31,013 nt of DNA from a virus. The translations under genes and the position numbers were made by a program. Of the stretch, positions 16,317 through 24,453 are shown piece by piece. Where the stretch lies: the IMG/VR virus record IMGVR_UViG_3300049596_000098, positions 1-31,013 of that record, one strand, 5' to 3'. Numbering within the stretch: position 1 is the stretch's first letter; each line of letters begins with the position of its first letter. The notes under the pieces were generated by a model. That model was not told where the DNA came from. It worked only from the letters and a program-made list of their open reading frames with translations, and ran no database searches.

Positions 16317-16324
16317 CAAATTTA
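16317..16324 (-). promoter_or_regulatory. Possible -7 box before the L,D-transpeptidase-like gene
   Basis: The minus strand reads TAAATTTG, matching TAnnTTTG, and overlaps the stop codon of the preceding gene 38 nt before the ATG at 16278. The gap here is 43 bp, wider than most in this cassette. Weak evidence in AT-rich DNA. Confidence 0.3.
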
Positions 16325-16813
16325 AATTACAATTTCATAAAAGAAATTAGCTTTACACCATTCATAAAGATCTTGAGGTGAAAACTTATATGCTTTTTCT
16401 ACTCCATATATCCAGGCAATATATTCAGAACAATACATTGCTTTAGTTGTATCTCCTTTTTCTACCCATTTACCTGTTAGCAATTCAATTGGTTGTCTTA
16501 TAAGTAAACTTTCAAAGTCATATGCTGTATGTCCTACTTTTGTAAGTGCTCTTTGTGCAAATGTTTTTTCATTTACTAAGTTAGATGATCTATGTACAGT
16601 AATATTGTAATTGTATTTTTTTAACCAATCATTTAATGGTCTTACATTAACACCATCTATTTGTGCATCTAATATATATGGTTGTCCCCATATTTCTATA
16701 AATACTGCTGAGTGGCTAAATTTAGATTTAGTAGCTTTTTTAATTAATCTACTCAATAATTTTTTACCACTACAATGTAATATATCTCCTGTTTTTAAAA
16801 ATGTAGGATTCAT
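16322..16813 (-). CDS. Permuted NlpC/P60-type (YiiX-like) cysteine hydrolase
   Basis: A 163-residue protein with the circularly permuted papain-like order. FLKTGDILHCSG (Asp10) comes first, then the catalytic His in KFSHSAVFIE (His34, Glu40), and the nucleophile Cys near the end in AMYCSEYIAWIYG (Cys128, Glu130). This is the YiiX/DUF830-type arrangement, used for amide or thioester bonds in cell-wall peptides or lipids. The gene lies between a one-TM coiled-coil protein and an L,D-transpeptidase-like enzyme, so a role in host wall breakdown is likely. No signal peptide is visible. Its ATG overlaps the previous stop by 4 nt (ATGA). Confidence 0.82.
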   Translation of the reverse strand: MNPTFLKTGDILHCSGKKLLSRLIKKATKSKFSHSAVFIEIWGQPYILDAQIDGVNVRPLNDWLKKYNYNITVHRSSNLVNEKTFAQRALTKVGHTAYDFESLLIRQPIELLTGKWVEKGDTTKAMYCSEYIAWIYGVEKAYKFSPQDLYEWCKANFFYEIVI

Positions 16814-17121
16814 TTTACACTTTTAAGTTGAATAGTAATTAGTTTACCAACTGTATCGGACAACTCACCAATTTTAGTAGCCATATTCTTAATCTCTTGT
16901 TGAGTTGTTTCTGTGATCAACTGATATTTAAGTCTATGCTCTTGTTCAAGTAATTCTATTTTGCCTTTTAATCTACCCTCTTCTTCTGTGTGAGCTTGAT
17001 CATTAGATTTAAGAATTTGTACATCTGCTATTATTGATGTGTGTGTTGTCTTTAAAAAGTACCCTATAAGTGTAATAATAAAACCTATACAGAATAAACC
17101 TATTGTAATTATTGAATCCAT
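16810..17121 (-). CDS. One-TM coiled-coil protein of the lysis cassette (103 aa)
   Basis: A single N-terminal membrane helix (SIITIGLFCIGFIITLIGYF, about residues 3-22) is followed by a charged coiled coil (EGRLKGKIELLEQEHRLKYQ and beyond) to the end. This topology matches XhlA-like holin partners and inner-membrane spanins. The coiled coil has several Gln/Glu-rich heptads (TQQEIKNMATKIGELSDTVG). It is coupled to the NlpC-type gene by an ATGA overlap. An outer-membrane spanin partner is not seen beside it; the lipoprotein at 28967 is the only lipobox candidate in the window. Confidence 0.75.
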   Translation of the reverse strand: MDSIITIGLFCIGFIITLIGYFLKTTHTSIIADVQILKSNDQAHTEEEGRLKGKIELLEQEHRLKYQLITETTQQEIKNMATKIGELSDTVGKLITIQLKSVK

Positions 17122-17194
17122 AGTAATAAAAATAAAAAATAATATATACTCTAATATAGTTAAATTTTGCTAGATACAGTACACTTTTTTAAAA

Positions 17195-17407
17195 TTAATC
17201 TACTGGTTCTACGGTTAACTGTGATAATGTGGCAGTTACAGTTCCAGCTAATAATAAATATCCACTAGCTGATACCAATAATGCAGGTAATGCTACAGGA
17301 GAAGCAACAATTATTCCTCCAATTGTTCCTGCTATAATACCAATTTTTTGCATTTTTTTCCAAAATGTTGGAGTCTTAGCACCCCATCTGTCTTTAAGTG
17401 TTTTCAT
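17195..17407 (-). CDS. Holin candidate, two membrane segments (70 aa)
   Basis: After a basic start (MKTLKDRWGAKTPTFWKKMQ) come two hydrophobic segments, IGIIAGTIGGIIVASPVA and PALLVSASGYLLLAGTVTA, split by a Pro, then a short tail SQLTVEPVD. Size, charge and topology are those of small phage holins, and the LKxRWxxxTPxFWKKxQK start is one I recall from Bacteroidota-phage holin-like proteins. It heads the lysis cassette after the fibre genes. A 73-bp AT-rich gap follows before the coiled-coil gene. A holin would release or permit passage of the two wall enzymes downstream. Confidence 0.72.
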   Translation of the reverse strand: MKTLKDRWGAKTPTFWKKMQKIGIIAGTIGGIIVASPVALPALLVSASGYLLLAGTVTATLSQLTVEPVD

Positions 17408-17409
17408 AA

Positions 17410-17652
17410 TTATAATTCAAATTGGTTTCTGATTTCTAAAGGCACATTATCCATTTGCTCAAACTGTGCAAATAGTAATGGTGTCATTTCAGTAATAAAA
17501 GCTGGTGTTTCAGCAATTGCTACAGCTTCATTTTCAAAAGTTTTATATGTTGCTATATAATTCTCTATTAATGAACTTGAAGGTTTTAAGCATACATTTG
17601 CTTCTAAGTCATCTTCAATAATTGTTATTGGTATTAGTATAAACTTTTCCAT
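17410..17652 (-). CDS. Unknown acidic small protein (80 aa)
   Basis: Starts MEKFILIPITIIEDDLEANV and continues ENYIATYKTFENEAVAIAET, ending MDNVPLEIRNQFEL. It is acidic and probably mixed alpha/beta. No motif is recognised. It lies between a fibre-module protein and the holin candidate; both flanking junctions have the form TAATTATG with the longer shared string AATTATAATTATG. Similar small ORFs follow other large fibre genes here. Confidence 0.65.
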   Translation of the reverse strand: MEKFILIPITIIEDDLEANVCLKPSSSLIENYIATYKTFENEAVAIAETPAFITEMTPLLFAQFEQMDNVPLEIRNQFEL

Positions 17653-17654
17653 AA

Positions 17655-18428
17655 TTATAATTGTGAGTATACTCCTAATTTCATTAAATCAAATTGTCCT
17701 GTACTAGTTACAGAGGTTGCTGACATACATCTACTTGCAAATAAATTTAATGCTTGTGATGTTGCTGGTAAATCTGTTGAAATTGTACCAGTAGCAACTG
17801 CACCAGTTTCATTATTAATTACTCTATATATAACACTTGTAGACATTGGTTCATTATATAATATTATACTATATACAGTTGTTGAAATAGCTCCTACTGT
17901 TCTATTTGCAGGAAAGTCAACTCCTAAATCTATTTTACTAGCTGTACCAGTAGCATCATTACTAAATACTTGTAAATTAGTATCACCTACTTCACTACCA
18001 ACACCAACTATATTAGTTAAGGTACTTACTAAAATTCCAGATGCAGTTCCATAAGCTAAGTCAGTTGTTTGACCTGCTAATCCATAAAATTGTTGACATC
18101 CAGCAGAATAAGAAGTATCTGAAATATTAAAATCACAAACAAATCTAAATCCACCATGTATATACCATAATAAAGCAGAACCTCTTATTCCTGTATATCT
18201 ACCACCAGATACAACACTTGCATAATATCTAAGTCTTATTTGTTTTGATACAAGATTAGTAGATGCAACTGATTGAGCTAATGTAGAAGCAGAAGCAGAA
18301 GCAACCAATCCACCATCTGCTTGTACAGTTGTAGAGTTATTATTATATGTAAAACCTCTAAATACCTCTGTAGGTTTTAGATACATTACATCTAAAACTT
18401 CTTCAGCCCAATATGATCCTCCTGCCAT
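17655..18428 (-). CDS. Fibre-module structural protein (257 aa)
   Basis: A beta-rich Ser/Thr/Gly/Ala-rich protein starting MAGGSYWAEEVLDVMYLKPT, followed by EVFRGFTYNNNSTTVQADGG. Typical phage-fibre stretches include RYTGIRGSALLWYIHGGFRF and TDLAYGTASGILVSTLTNIV. Aromatic and Gly positions suggest a beta-sandwich tip or adaptor domain. No enzymatic residues stand out. It is the last large gene of the fibre module, before the small ORF and holin candidate. A receptor-binding or tail-fibre role follows from composition and place only. Confidence 0.65.
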   Translation of the reverse strand: MAGGSYWAEEVLDVMYLKPTEVFRGFTYNNNSTTVQADGGLVASASASTLAQSVASTNLVSKQIRLRYYASVVSGGRYTGIRGSALLWYIHGGFRFVCDFNISDTSYSAGCQQFYGLAGQTTDLAYGTASGILVSTLTNIVGVGSEVGDTNLQVFSNDATGTASKIDLGVDFPANRTVGAISTTVYSIILYNEPMSTSVIYRVINNETGAVATGTISTDLPATSQALNLFASRCMSATSVTSTGQFDLMKLGVYSQL

Positions 18429-18433
18429 AATAT

Positions 18434-18781
18434 TTAGTTTAAAATTATTTCTATTTCACTTACTTCTATACCAAATGTTATAGCCATTTTTACTCTAAAT
18501 CCTAAGTAGTAAAGATATGTAGTAGCATCAGTATAACTTAAACCTGTTGGTACTTCATCTTTAACTTGAACATACAAAGCATTTGTTTCTTCTTCTGTAA
18601 CAGGATATAAGTTAGATGAAATAACTTGACCTACTTCAGATACATATTGAAACATGTACAATGAATTAAATGATACTTCTAATTGTTGATTACAAGTTGA
18701 TAAAATACCTTCTACTATTCCAGTTTCTTGACCTGCTATTCCATTATTATAAGTTACAGGCACTAATGTTTTTAATTTCAT
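18434..18781 (-). CDS. Unknown small protein between fibre genes (115 aa)
   Basis: Reads MKLKTLVPVTYNNGIAGQET and TGIVEGILSTCNQQLEVSFN, then helical YVQVKDEVPTGLSYTDATTY and an end GIEVSEIEIILN. The first half looks like a small beta domain. It has one Cys. No family is recognised. It lies 10 nt after the YadA-like fibre gene and 5 nt before the 257-aa gene, so it is in the fibre transcript. It may be an assembly factor or adaptor for one of them. Confidence 0.65.
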   Translation of the reverse strand: MKLKTLVPVTYNNGIAGQETGIVEGILSTCNQQLEVSFNSLYMFQYVSEVGQVISSNLYPVTEEETNALYVQVKDEVPTGLSYTDATTYLYYLGFRVKMAITFGIEVSEIEIILN

Positions 18782-18791
18782 ATTATTTATT

Positions 18792-20048
18792 TTAAGCGTA
18801 AATTACCTCTGTTGTATCTATTACTGCAGTCCATTGGATGTTAGTTGCAGTTGCTCCAGTTACTTGCACTCTAAGACCTCCGTTTGTTGTATCTGCTGCA
18901 AGTGTTGGTGTTCCCCAACCTGGAGTATTTTGTACTACATTTACATTTGAAATATTTAATGTTGTAGCTGTTGCGTTTGCACCTCTTACAATGAATCCAT
19001 CAATATCCCAGACTGCTGCGTTTACACTACCTGATTGCTTACCTACAATGCTACCTTTGAATCTATATGCAGATTGGTTTGATAGTATTACTTGATTATT
19101 TGTAGCCGCTGCACTTGAGTTTGTAGTAATAGTAGTTGTTGTGTTTCCAGTAGTTCTTTCGTGCAATATAAACTTAGATACTTGAGCATCACCACTTGTG
19201 CCTTCTTGACCACTTGCGTATGCTTGTCTTCCATCTATTCCAAATGTATGAGCTTGTCTACCAAAAGAAAATGAATATGAACCATTACTTATATTTAATT
19301 GACCTAAAGCTGTTGAATTTAATCCACTTGCTGTATTGGCTTCTCCAATAGCAACAGACCGTGTACCACTTGCAAGGTTATAAGTTGAAATATTTCCACC
19401 TATTGCAACAGAACTTGTTCCACTTGCGTTATTAAATCTTCCTATTGCTACACTATTAAGCCCATTTGAAAGGTTTTCATTACCAAAAGAATATGAATTT
19501 GTATTAGTTGAACTATTATTTTGCCCAATAGCAACAGAATTACCACCAGTAACACTATTATTTAAACCAGCCGCTAAACTACTTGCCCCAATTGCAGTGT
19601 TATTTGCACCTCCTAAAATTGTGGAAAAATTGCCACTTGCTACCATTACTGCACTTGAACGTGACATTTGTAAATCTAGCGCAAATTGACCTCTTTTATT
19701 ACCACCAGCAAAAGTATTGTCGGGAATAGCCGCAAGTAAAGCACCTCCTGCTTTAGGTATAATTGCAAAGTCTACATTTGTAGTTGCTGAAAGAGCTGTT
19801 AAACTATCTACAGGAACAGTAGCATTAGGTGCTGTTGTGTTTTGTGCTTCAGTGAAATATGTTAAACCACCAGCTGCACCAAATATTTCTAATACTGTTC
19901 CAGTTGAATCTTTATAATGAACTAACTTATCTGTTAAATCATAAAAGTAAGTTGAATTAGATACACTTGCCCAATCAGCACTTGAAGCTGTTGTTACCGT
20001 GTATTTTAAACCTACTACTGGGGAACCTGTTACTGTTATTACTGCCAT
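18792..20048 (-). CDS. Tail fibre with YadA-head-like repeats (418 aa)
   Basis: Residues 1-57 (MAVITVTGSPVVGLKYTV...KDSTGTVLEIFGA) form a likely anchor shared with the 274-aa fibre gene at 25540. Residues about 60-140 resemble a linker common in phage fibres (YFTEAQNTTAPNATVPVDSL, then GGNKRGQFALDLQMSRSS). Residues about 141-270 are YadA-head-type repeats with NSVAIG, TSVAIG, RSVAIG and NSTALG every 14-16 residues, which build a trimeric left-handed beta roll. The end (VWDIDGFIVRGANATATTLN ... NTPGWGTPTLAADTTNGGLR) matches a C-terminal domain I know from many phage fibres. It should form a trimeric adhesive fibre; the receptor is unknown. Confidence 0.85.
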   Translation of the reverse strand: MAVITVTGSPVVGLKYTVTTASSADWASVSNSTYFYDLTDKLVHYKDSTGTVLEIFGAAGGLTYFTEAQNTTAPNATVPVDSLTALSATTNVDFAIIPKAGGALLAAIPDNTFAGGNKRGQFALDLQMSRSSAVMVASGNFSTILGGANNTAIGASSLAAGLNNSVTGGNSVAIGQNNSSTNTNSYSFGNENLSNGLNSVAIGRFNNASGTSSVAIGGNISTYNLASGTRSVAIGEANTASGLNSTALGQLNISNGSYSFSFGRQAHTFGIDGRQAYASGQEGTSGDAQVSKFILHERTTGNTTTTITTNSSAAATNNQVILSNQSAYRFKGSIVGKQSGSVNAAVWDIDGFIVRGANATATTLNISNVNVVQNTPGWGTPTLAADTTNGGLRVQVTGATATNIQWTAVIDTTEVIYA

Positions 20049-20049
20049 G

Positions 20050-20343
20050 TTATAAATTTATAAAATCGTTAAATAGTATTTTTTGTTCATCTGTCAAATC
20101 TTCATATAAAAATTCTGTAAATGTATCCAATGTTAGAAAAAACACCAGTCTAGTTATTGGATTAATAATGTTTATTGAGATGAATAACCATTCATTCTCC
20201 ATAGTTTTCATCATTGCAATACAGTTATCTACAACTACTTTTTGTGAATTTGTCAGCTCCGATAATAACAAAGATGATACTGAATCATCACTAAATCTTT
20301 TAATGATTTGCCCGTTGATAATGTCTATTTTAATTAGTTCCAT
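20050..20343 (-). CDS. Unknown small protein after the large spike gene (97 aa)
   Basis: Reads MELIKIDIINGQIIKRFSDD, a helical region LLLSELTNSQKVVVDNCIAM, then MENEWLFISINIINPITRLV and an acidic end LTDEQKILFNDFINL. The MELI..., EW and LTxxQ positions resemble the 72-aa ORF at 25300, which hints at related small proteins paired with large fibre genes. Not a membrane protein despite hydrophobic stretches. It lies 5 nt after the 994-aa spike gene and 1 nt before the YadA-like fibre. Confidence 0.65.
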   Translation of the reverse strand: MELIKIDIINGQIIKRFSDDSVSSLLLSELTNSQKVVVDNCIAMMKTMENEWLFISINIINPITRLVFFLTLDTFTEFLYEDLTDEQKILFNDFINL

Positions 20344-20348
20344 AATAT

Positions 20349-23333
20349 TTATAATAATAAGTTTCCTTGTGCATCAGCAGTATTAACTAACAACTGAGTA
20401 ACATTAGCATTAACCGCAGTAGTTGAACCTTCAAATGTATTTAATCCCCAAGTCATTGTTACAGCAGATGTAGCGTGTAAACAGTTAGCTGATGCATTTG
20501 TAACAGCTAATGAACAATTTGATAACCAAACGTTACCACTACTAATTTTTTGAAATGCATGTCCACCAGCATTATTCCATTTACAAGTAATTGATACTAA
20601 TTTTATTGTGTTTTTATACCCAGCACCAGCACTCCTAATCATAGCTATAGCACCATCACTTGTCGCTGTACCTCCATTGAACGATACATCATTAACATCG
20701 TTACCATCTTGTAAGTATACACCATTTCCTGTTGCTGAATATCCGTTACAATTTTTAAATGTACCACCATAAGCATTTAACCCAATATAAGAAGAAGAAA
20801 TACCAACACAATTAATCCATAAACCTCCATTGCTAGAGTGAATACCTTTTTCTGTAGTACTTCTGCCAACACTGTTGTATATCTTGGCAGAACTAACGTT
20901 ACTACCAAGACCTAATCCAGCAATTGATTCCCCAGTTATATTTGTATAAGTTCCGCCCCCAGAAATTAGGACTCCATAGGTGAAAGAGGATATAGAATAA
21001 CCATAAATATTTGTTGCTGACACACACGTAGCTGTTACATAAAAACCAGTCCCACCTCCAGAACTGACTATTGATTTAACATTTCTAAAGATACCAACAC
21101 TAACCGCACATCCAGTAACTCCTGCTGAGACATCAGTTACCAATCCGTTATATCCTTCCATAACTTTACAGTTGAATATAGCTGTAGTATGTGCTGTATT
21201 TACAGTGTCTTTTGTCAATCCCCCATAAAAGTATATTTCACTACTTGCCCCAGTTATATTCCAAACACTACTTGAGCCACTTGCTGACGATCTGATTGGG
21301 TAAAAATTAATTATATTACAAATAACTGTAGATGCATTATCTATAAAGCAATGCCCAGCAATATTAGAATATGTGTATGTATATCCGTTACCATTAATAT
21401 TTACTCCATTTTTAAGAGTGATAGTTACGTTACCAGTTTCAATAACGTTTGCAAATTGTACAATAGTGTCACCAGTTACCGCTACTGCCATTGCTAGTGT
21501 AAGTGTTGCGTAAAAAGTATAAACACCACTTGTGTTTGCTATACCAAATATTCCTGAAGATGATGTAATTGCCTCAAAAAATGGTATAGACGTAATTCCT
21601 ACGTTTGTATTTGCTAATCCAAGTAAGTTAGTAGAGTATCTTGCCCCGTATTTAGTACTAGTGGGATTATTTACTTTCCACTCTCTTTCTAAAACTGTAA
21701 AGTTTCCCCCCCAAGCGTCAACACGGAAAATTCTCCATTTTGTACTTGCACTTCCTATATTAGATACTGCATACGTCCCATTATGTGCTTGATTTACTTG
21801 GTCTTTAACAAGAAACCTACGTCCAGCAGTTAATGTTACACCATTTATAGAAGGAAAAGTTCCATTGACAGTTGCTTCCAAAAATGCACCTGATCCAGGT
21901 AATGTTGGATTGGTTCCAGATGTATAAGTACAAGTAGGTAGCGGAGCAGAAGTAACAGTATCTATATGTAATACTGGCGTATTTTGAATCCCTACTACTG
22001 TGGTTGTAAATACAATATTACTTGTGCCAACAACTGGATCAACTGTTTTTTGTAGAAAAGCCAAGTTAGATAAAGTTGAACCACCAAATATATTTATTTG
22101 TAAAGGATATAGTTCAGTTTGAGTATCTGCATCAGTTGTTCTTGTAATAATAAATGGCTGTGTAAGACTTCCAAGCTGAGTTACTACATATATACCGTTT
22201 TGAGTCTGGTTTGATTGACTTCTAACTAATATTATTTGATCTAATGCAGTTACAACATTATCAATTCTATCTGTAAAAGATATAGTTGATAATTGACCAT
22301 TAACATTACCAGTTAAAGTGGCTCCAACACCTAAAGTACCATTATTATACGTGCAAGCCTTTAACGCTTCTGTTGTTCCTAAATCTGCAAATAAAACAAC
22401 TTGATTTGTTGGAGTACTGTTTGGAGGTTCATTTTTCCAAAGCCCTGATACTCCATCATAAGTAAGAACCTCCCCATCTCCTAACGGAGTCGTAATAATA
22501 TCTACATCATTAAGTTGACTAAGATTATTAGGTTTGTTATTAAATGTATTCCAATCTGTAGAAGAAAGGTACCCATCTGTTAGTGTATCTGCTTGAGGAA
22601 TACTAATAGCAGGTGTTGTACCTCCTGAAGATACTACTGGAGCTGTTCCTGTTACATTTGTAACTGCTCCTGTTGGTATAACTTGATTTAATGTTGTTAA
22701 GCCTACTGAATAATGTTGACTACCTTCTGTTCTAAAGTTTACAGTTTGAGATACACCAGTAGTATTTTGCATTGATATTCTTACTACTATTCTATCTGTA
22801 GTTAATAATGTAGTTGCTAGAAATACACCGTCAGATACATACATTGTAGTAGTAGTAGACATTCCTGTAACTATCTCAGGATCAGGAGTAAAAATCAATG
22901 TTTCTATTCCACCTAAATCTCTTTTGTATACAGTAGGTCTTATTATCCAATTTTGACCTGCTGCTACTGCATTAAAATGTAAAAAGAATTGCCATAATCC
23001 TCCTGGTATTTGTGTTGTACCAGGTATACCACTAGGTGTTTGATACTCAGCAATTACAGAAGTTACTCCTCCTGCAACTGTTAATGGTACAACTTGTTCT
23101 ATTGCACTAGTAACAATTGATGAAAATTCTTTATAAGGAGACTGATCTACAGTTTGGTTTAAGTAATATGTAGTATTACCTGATCCACCAGGAATAGTAA
23201 CAGTAACATCACCACCTATTGTAGATGCATTAACACCTGAACCTACAAAGTCAATGCTGTTTACATCTGCCGTTATTATTGCAGATTCTTCTAAAACTGC
23301 AATTCTTTTCTTTATGTTTATATCTGTACTCAT
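20349..23333 (-). CDS. Large beta-helix tail spike (994 aa)
   Basis: The N-terminus (IKKRIAVLEESAIITADVNS, IDFVGSGVNASTIGG) carries one copy of the DExT...GxGV...VTIP module repeated in the neighbouring 371-aa protein. Residues about 60-215 are a beta domain, then a linker with LTDGYLSSTDWNTF. Residues about 312-447 and 453-588 look like two copies of one fibre domain (LFADLGTTEALKACTYNNGT / LHIDTVTSAPLPTCTYTSGT, each later with NGIYVV or NGTYAV). From about 595 to the end is a right-handed beta-helix, opening TITLKNGVNINGNG and rich in Asn/Gly/Cys turns. Such spikes often bind or cut surface polysaccharide; no catalytic residues can be assigned. Its ATG overlaps the previous stop (TAATG). 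Confidence 0.85.
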   Translation of the reverse strand: MSTDINIKKRIAVLEESAIITADVNSIDFVGSGVNASTIGGDVTVTIPGGSGNTTYYLNQTVDQSPYKEFSSIVTSAIEQVVPLTVAGGVTSVIAEYQTPSGIPGTTQIPGGLWQFFLHFNAVAAGQNWIIRPTVYKRDLGGIETLIFTPDPEIVTGMSTTTTMYVSDGVFLATTLLTTDRIVVRISMQNTTGVSQTVNFRTEGSQHYSVGLTTLNQVIPTGAVTNVTGTAPVVSSGGTTPAISIPQADTLTDGYLSSTDWNTFNNKPNNLSQLNDVDIITTPLGDGEVLTYDGVSGLWKNEPPNSTPTNQVVLFADLGTTEALKACTYNNGTLGVGATLTGNVNGQLSTISFTDRIDNVVTALDQIILVRSQSNQTQNGIYVVTQLGSLTQPFIITRTTDADTQTELYPLQINIFGGSTLSNLAFLQKTVDPVVGTSNIVFTTTVVGIQNTPVLHIDTVTSAPLPTCTYTSGTNPTLPGSGAFLEATVNGTFPSINGVTLTAGRRFLVKDQVNQAHNGTYAVSNIGSASTKWRIFRVDAWGGNFTVLEREWKVNNPTSTKYGARYSTNLLGLANTNVGITSIPFFEAITSSSGIFGIANTSGVYTFYATLTLAMAVAVTGDTIVQFANVIETGNVTITLKNGVNINGNGYTYTYSNIAGHCFIDNASTVICNIINFYPIRSSASGSSSVWNITGASSEIYFYGGLTKDTVNTAHTTAIFNCKVMEGYNGLVTDVSAGVTGCAVSVGIFRNVKSIVSSGGGTGFYVTATCVSATNIYGYSISSFTYGVLISGGGTYTNITGESIAGLGLGSNVSSAKIYNSVGRSTTEKGIHSSNGGLWINCVGISSSYIGLNAYGGTFKNCNGYSATGNGVYLQDGNDVNDVSFNGGTATSDGAIAMIRSAGAGYKNTIKLVSITCKWNNAGGHAFQKISSGNVWLSNCSLAVTNASANCLHATSAVTMTWGLNTFEGSTTAVNANVTQLLVNTADAQGNLLL

Positions 23334-24448
23334 TAGTATACTTTTTGTAATGTAAAGTTATATGATTTAATAGTATTTCCTGCATTACCTGTATTAAACA
23401 TAGCAGTAATAACTAATTCATTATTTATTGTTGTATCAAAAGTTGTAGTATTAATAGTACTTAGAACAAATCCTTCATAGTTAGTTCCTCCATTTCTAAT
23501 ATATGAAAATAAACCACCTGATGAAATTGATGCAACACCTGCTCCTCCTAATGTTCTAACTGTAAAGTATAAATTTAATGTCCAAGATTTATTAGTTGCT
23601 GCAGCTAGTGACACTACACCTGTATCAGCAAGAATTGCACCTGCTACTGTTTTAATATGAATATGTATTGTTGCTGAACTTATAGATGAAATTATTCCAT
23701 CTAATGCTGTTGTAAAAGAATCACCAATTGAAAAAGCATTTGCTGGAACAGATAAAGTACCTACTCCTGCACCTATAATACTTTGTTCTGCAATACCTGT
23801 TACACTTGGTCCAGTTACTGTTTGAGCATATAAACCATAAGATGTTGATGGAACATTTCCTGGAATTGTAACAATAGTTTTACCACTTCCATTAGTTGCA
23901 GTTACTCCTGTACCTTGAAAATCAATTATTGGTTGTTGAGTTAAATTAGTGCCTTCTTCTTGAATTGTAGTGTATGCAGGTGGTGTTGGAATAGTTACAA
24001 CTGTTTCTCCTCCTGCATCTGAAGCAGTAACTCCTGTTCCAACAAATTTTAAAGTAGATCTTTGTGGTAAAATTGTACTTTCATCTTTTACAGTATTATA
24101 TGCTTGGATATCATGGTTATCAATTTTCTGCCAAACACCTCCTTCAAAAATTGCCCAATCAGAAACTTGCCAATCAGTTACACCATTTAAATTAGTAGTA
24201 CCTGCTACACTTACAATATAAAAATCACCTGCTGTTCCTACACTACTAGTTAAAGTTGGACTATTAAGAGTTGCATCCCAAAGACCTTTATAAGTTAAAC
24301 CTGTTGGTGGAGATGGAATATATACTGTAGCTGAACCTCCTACACTACTTACAGTAACACCAGATCCGGTGAAATTTATAATGTCATTAGAAAGCACAGT
24401 TGTACCTTCATCTTGTACAATTGTTTTTGTAGAGATTTGAGTACTCAT
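23333..24448 (-). CDS. Fibre/adaptor protein with three GTGV repeats (371 aa)
   Basis: Three copies of a roughly 38-residue beta module lie at about residues 9-46, 118-155 and 161-198. Each has the pattern DEGTxL, an I/L-x-F-x-G-T/S-G-V stretch and an ending such as VVTIP. Between copies 1 and 2 sits a domain of the type KGLWDATLNSPTLT ... GDFYIVSVAGTTNLNG ... WAIFEGGVWQKID, familiar from many phage fibres and probably carbohydrate-binding. The last 170 residues are a Ser/Thr/Gly-rich beta domain. The module also occurs once at the start of the 994-aa spike, so the two proteins may stack or share an attachment site. The genes share one base (TAATG), which implies coupled translation. Confidence 0.78.
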   Translation of the reverse strand: MSTQISTKTIVQDEGTTVLSNDIINFTGSGVTVSSVGGSATVYIPSPPTGLTYKGLWDATLNSPTLTSSVGTAGDFYIVSVAGTTNLNGVTDWQVSDWAIFEGGVWQKIDNHDIQAYNTVKDESTILPQRSTLKFVGTGVTASDAGGETVVTIPTPPAYTTIQEEGTNLTQQPIIDFQGTGVTATNGSGKTIVTIPGNVPSTSYGLYAQTVTGPSVTGIAEQSIIGAGVGTLSVPANAFSIGDSFTTALDGIISSISSATIHIHIKTVAGAILADTGVVSLAAATNKSWTLNLYFTVRTLGGAGVASISSGGLFSYIRNGGTNYEGFVLSTINTTTFDTTINNELVITAMFNTGNAGNTIKSYNFTLQKVY

Positions 24449-24453
24449 ATGTA

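Noticed and set aside
17122-17194. Terminator or promoter between holin candidate and coiled-coil gene
   Set aside because: The AT-rich gap holds only weak inverted repeats without a convincing stem and T tract or TAnnTTTG box.
19967-20386. 139-aa plus-strand ORF with membrane-like stretches
   Set aside because: It spans three minus-strand genes and their junctions; hydrophobicity comes from reversed AT-rich codons.
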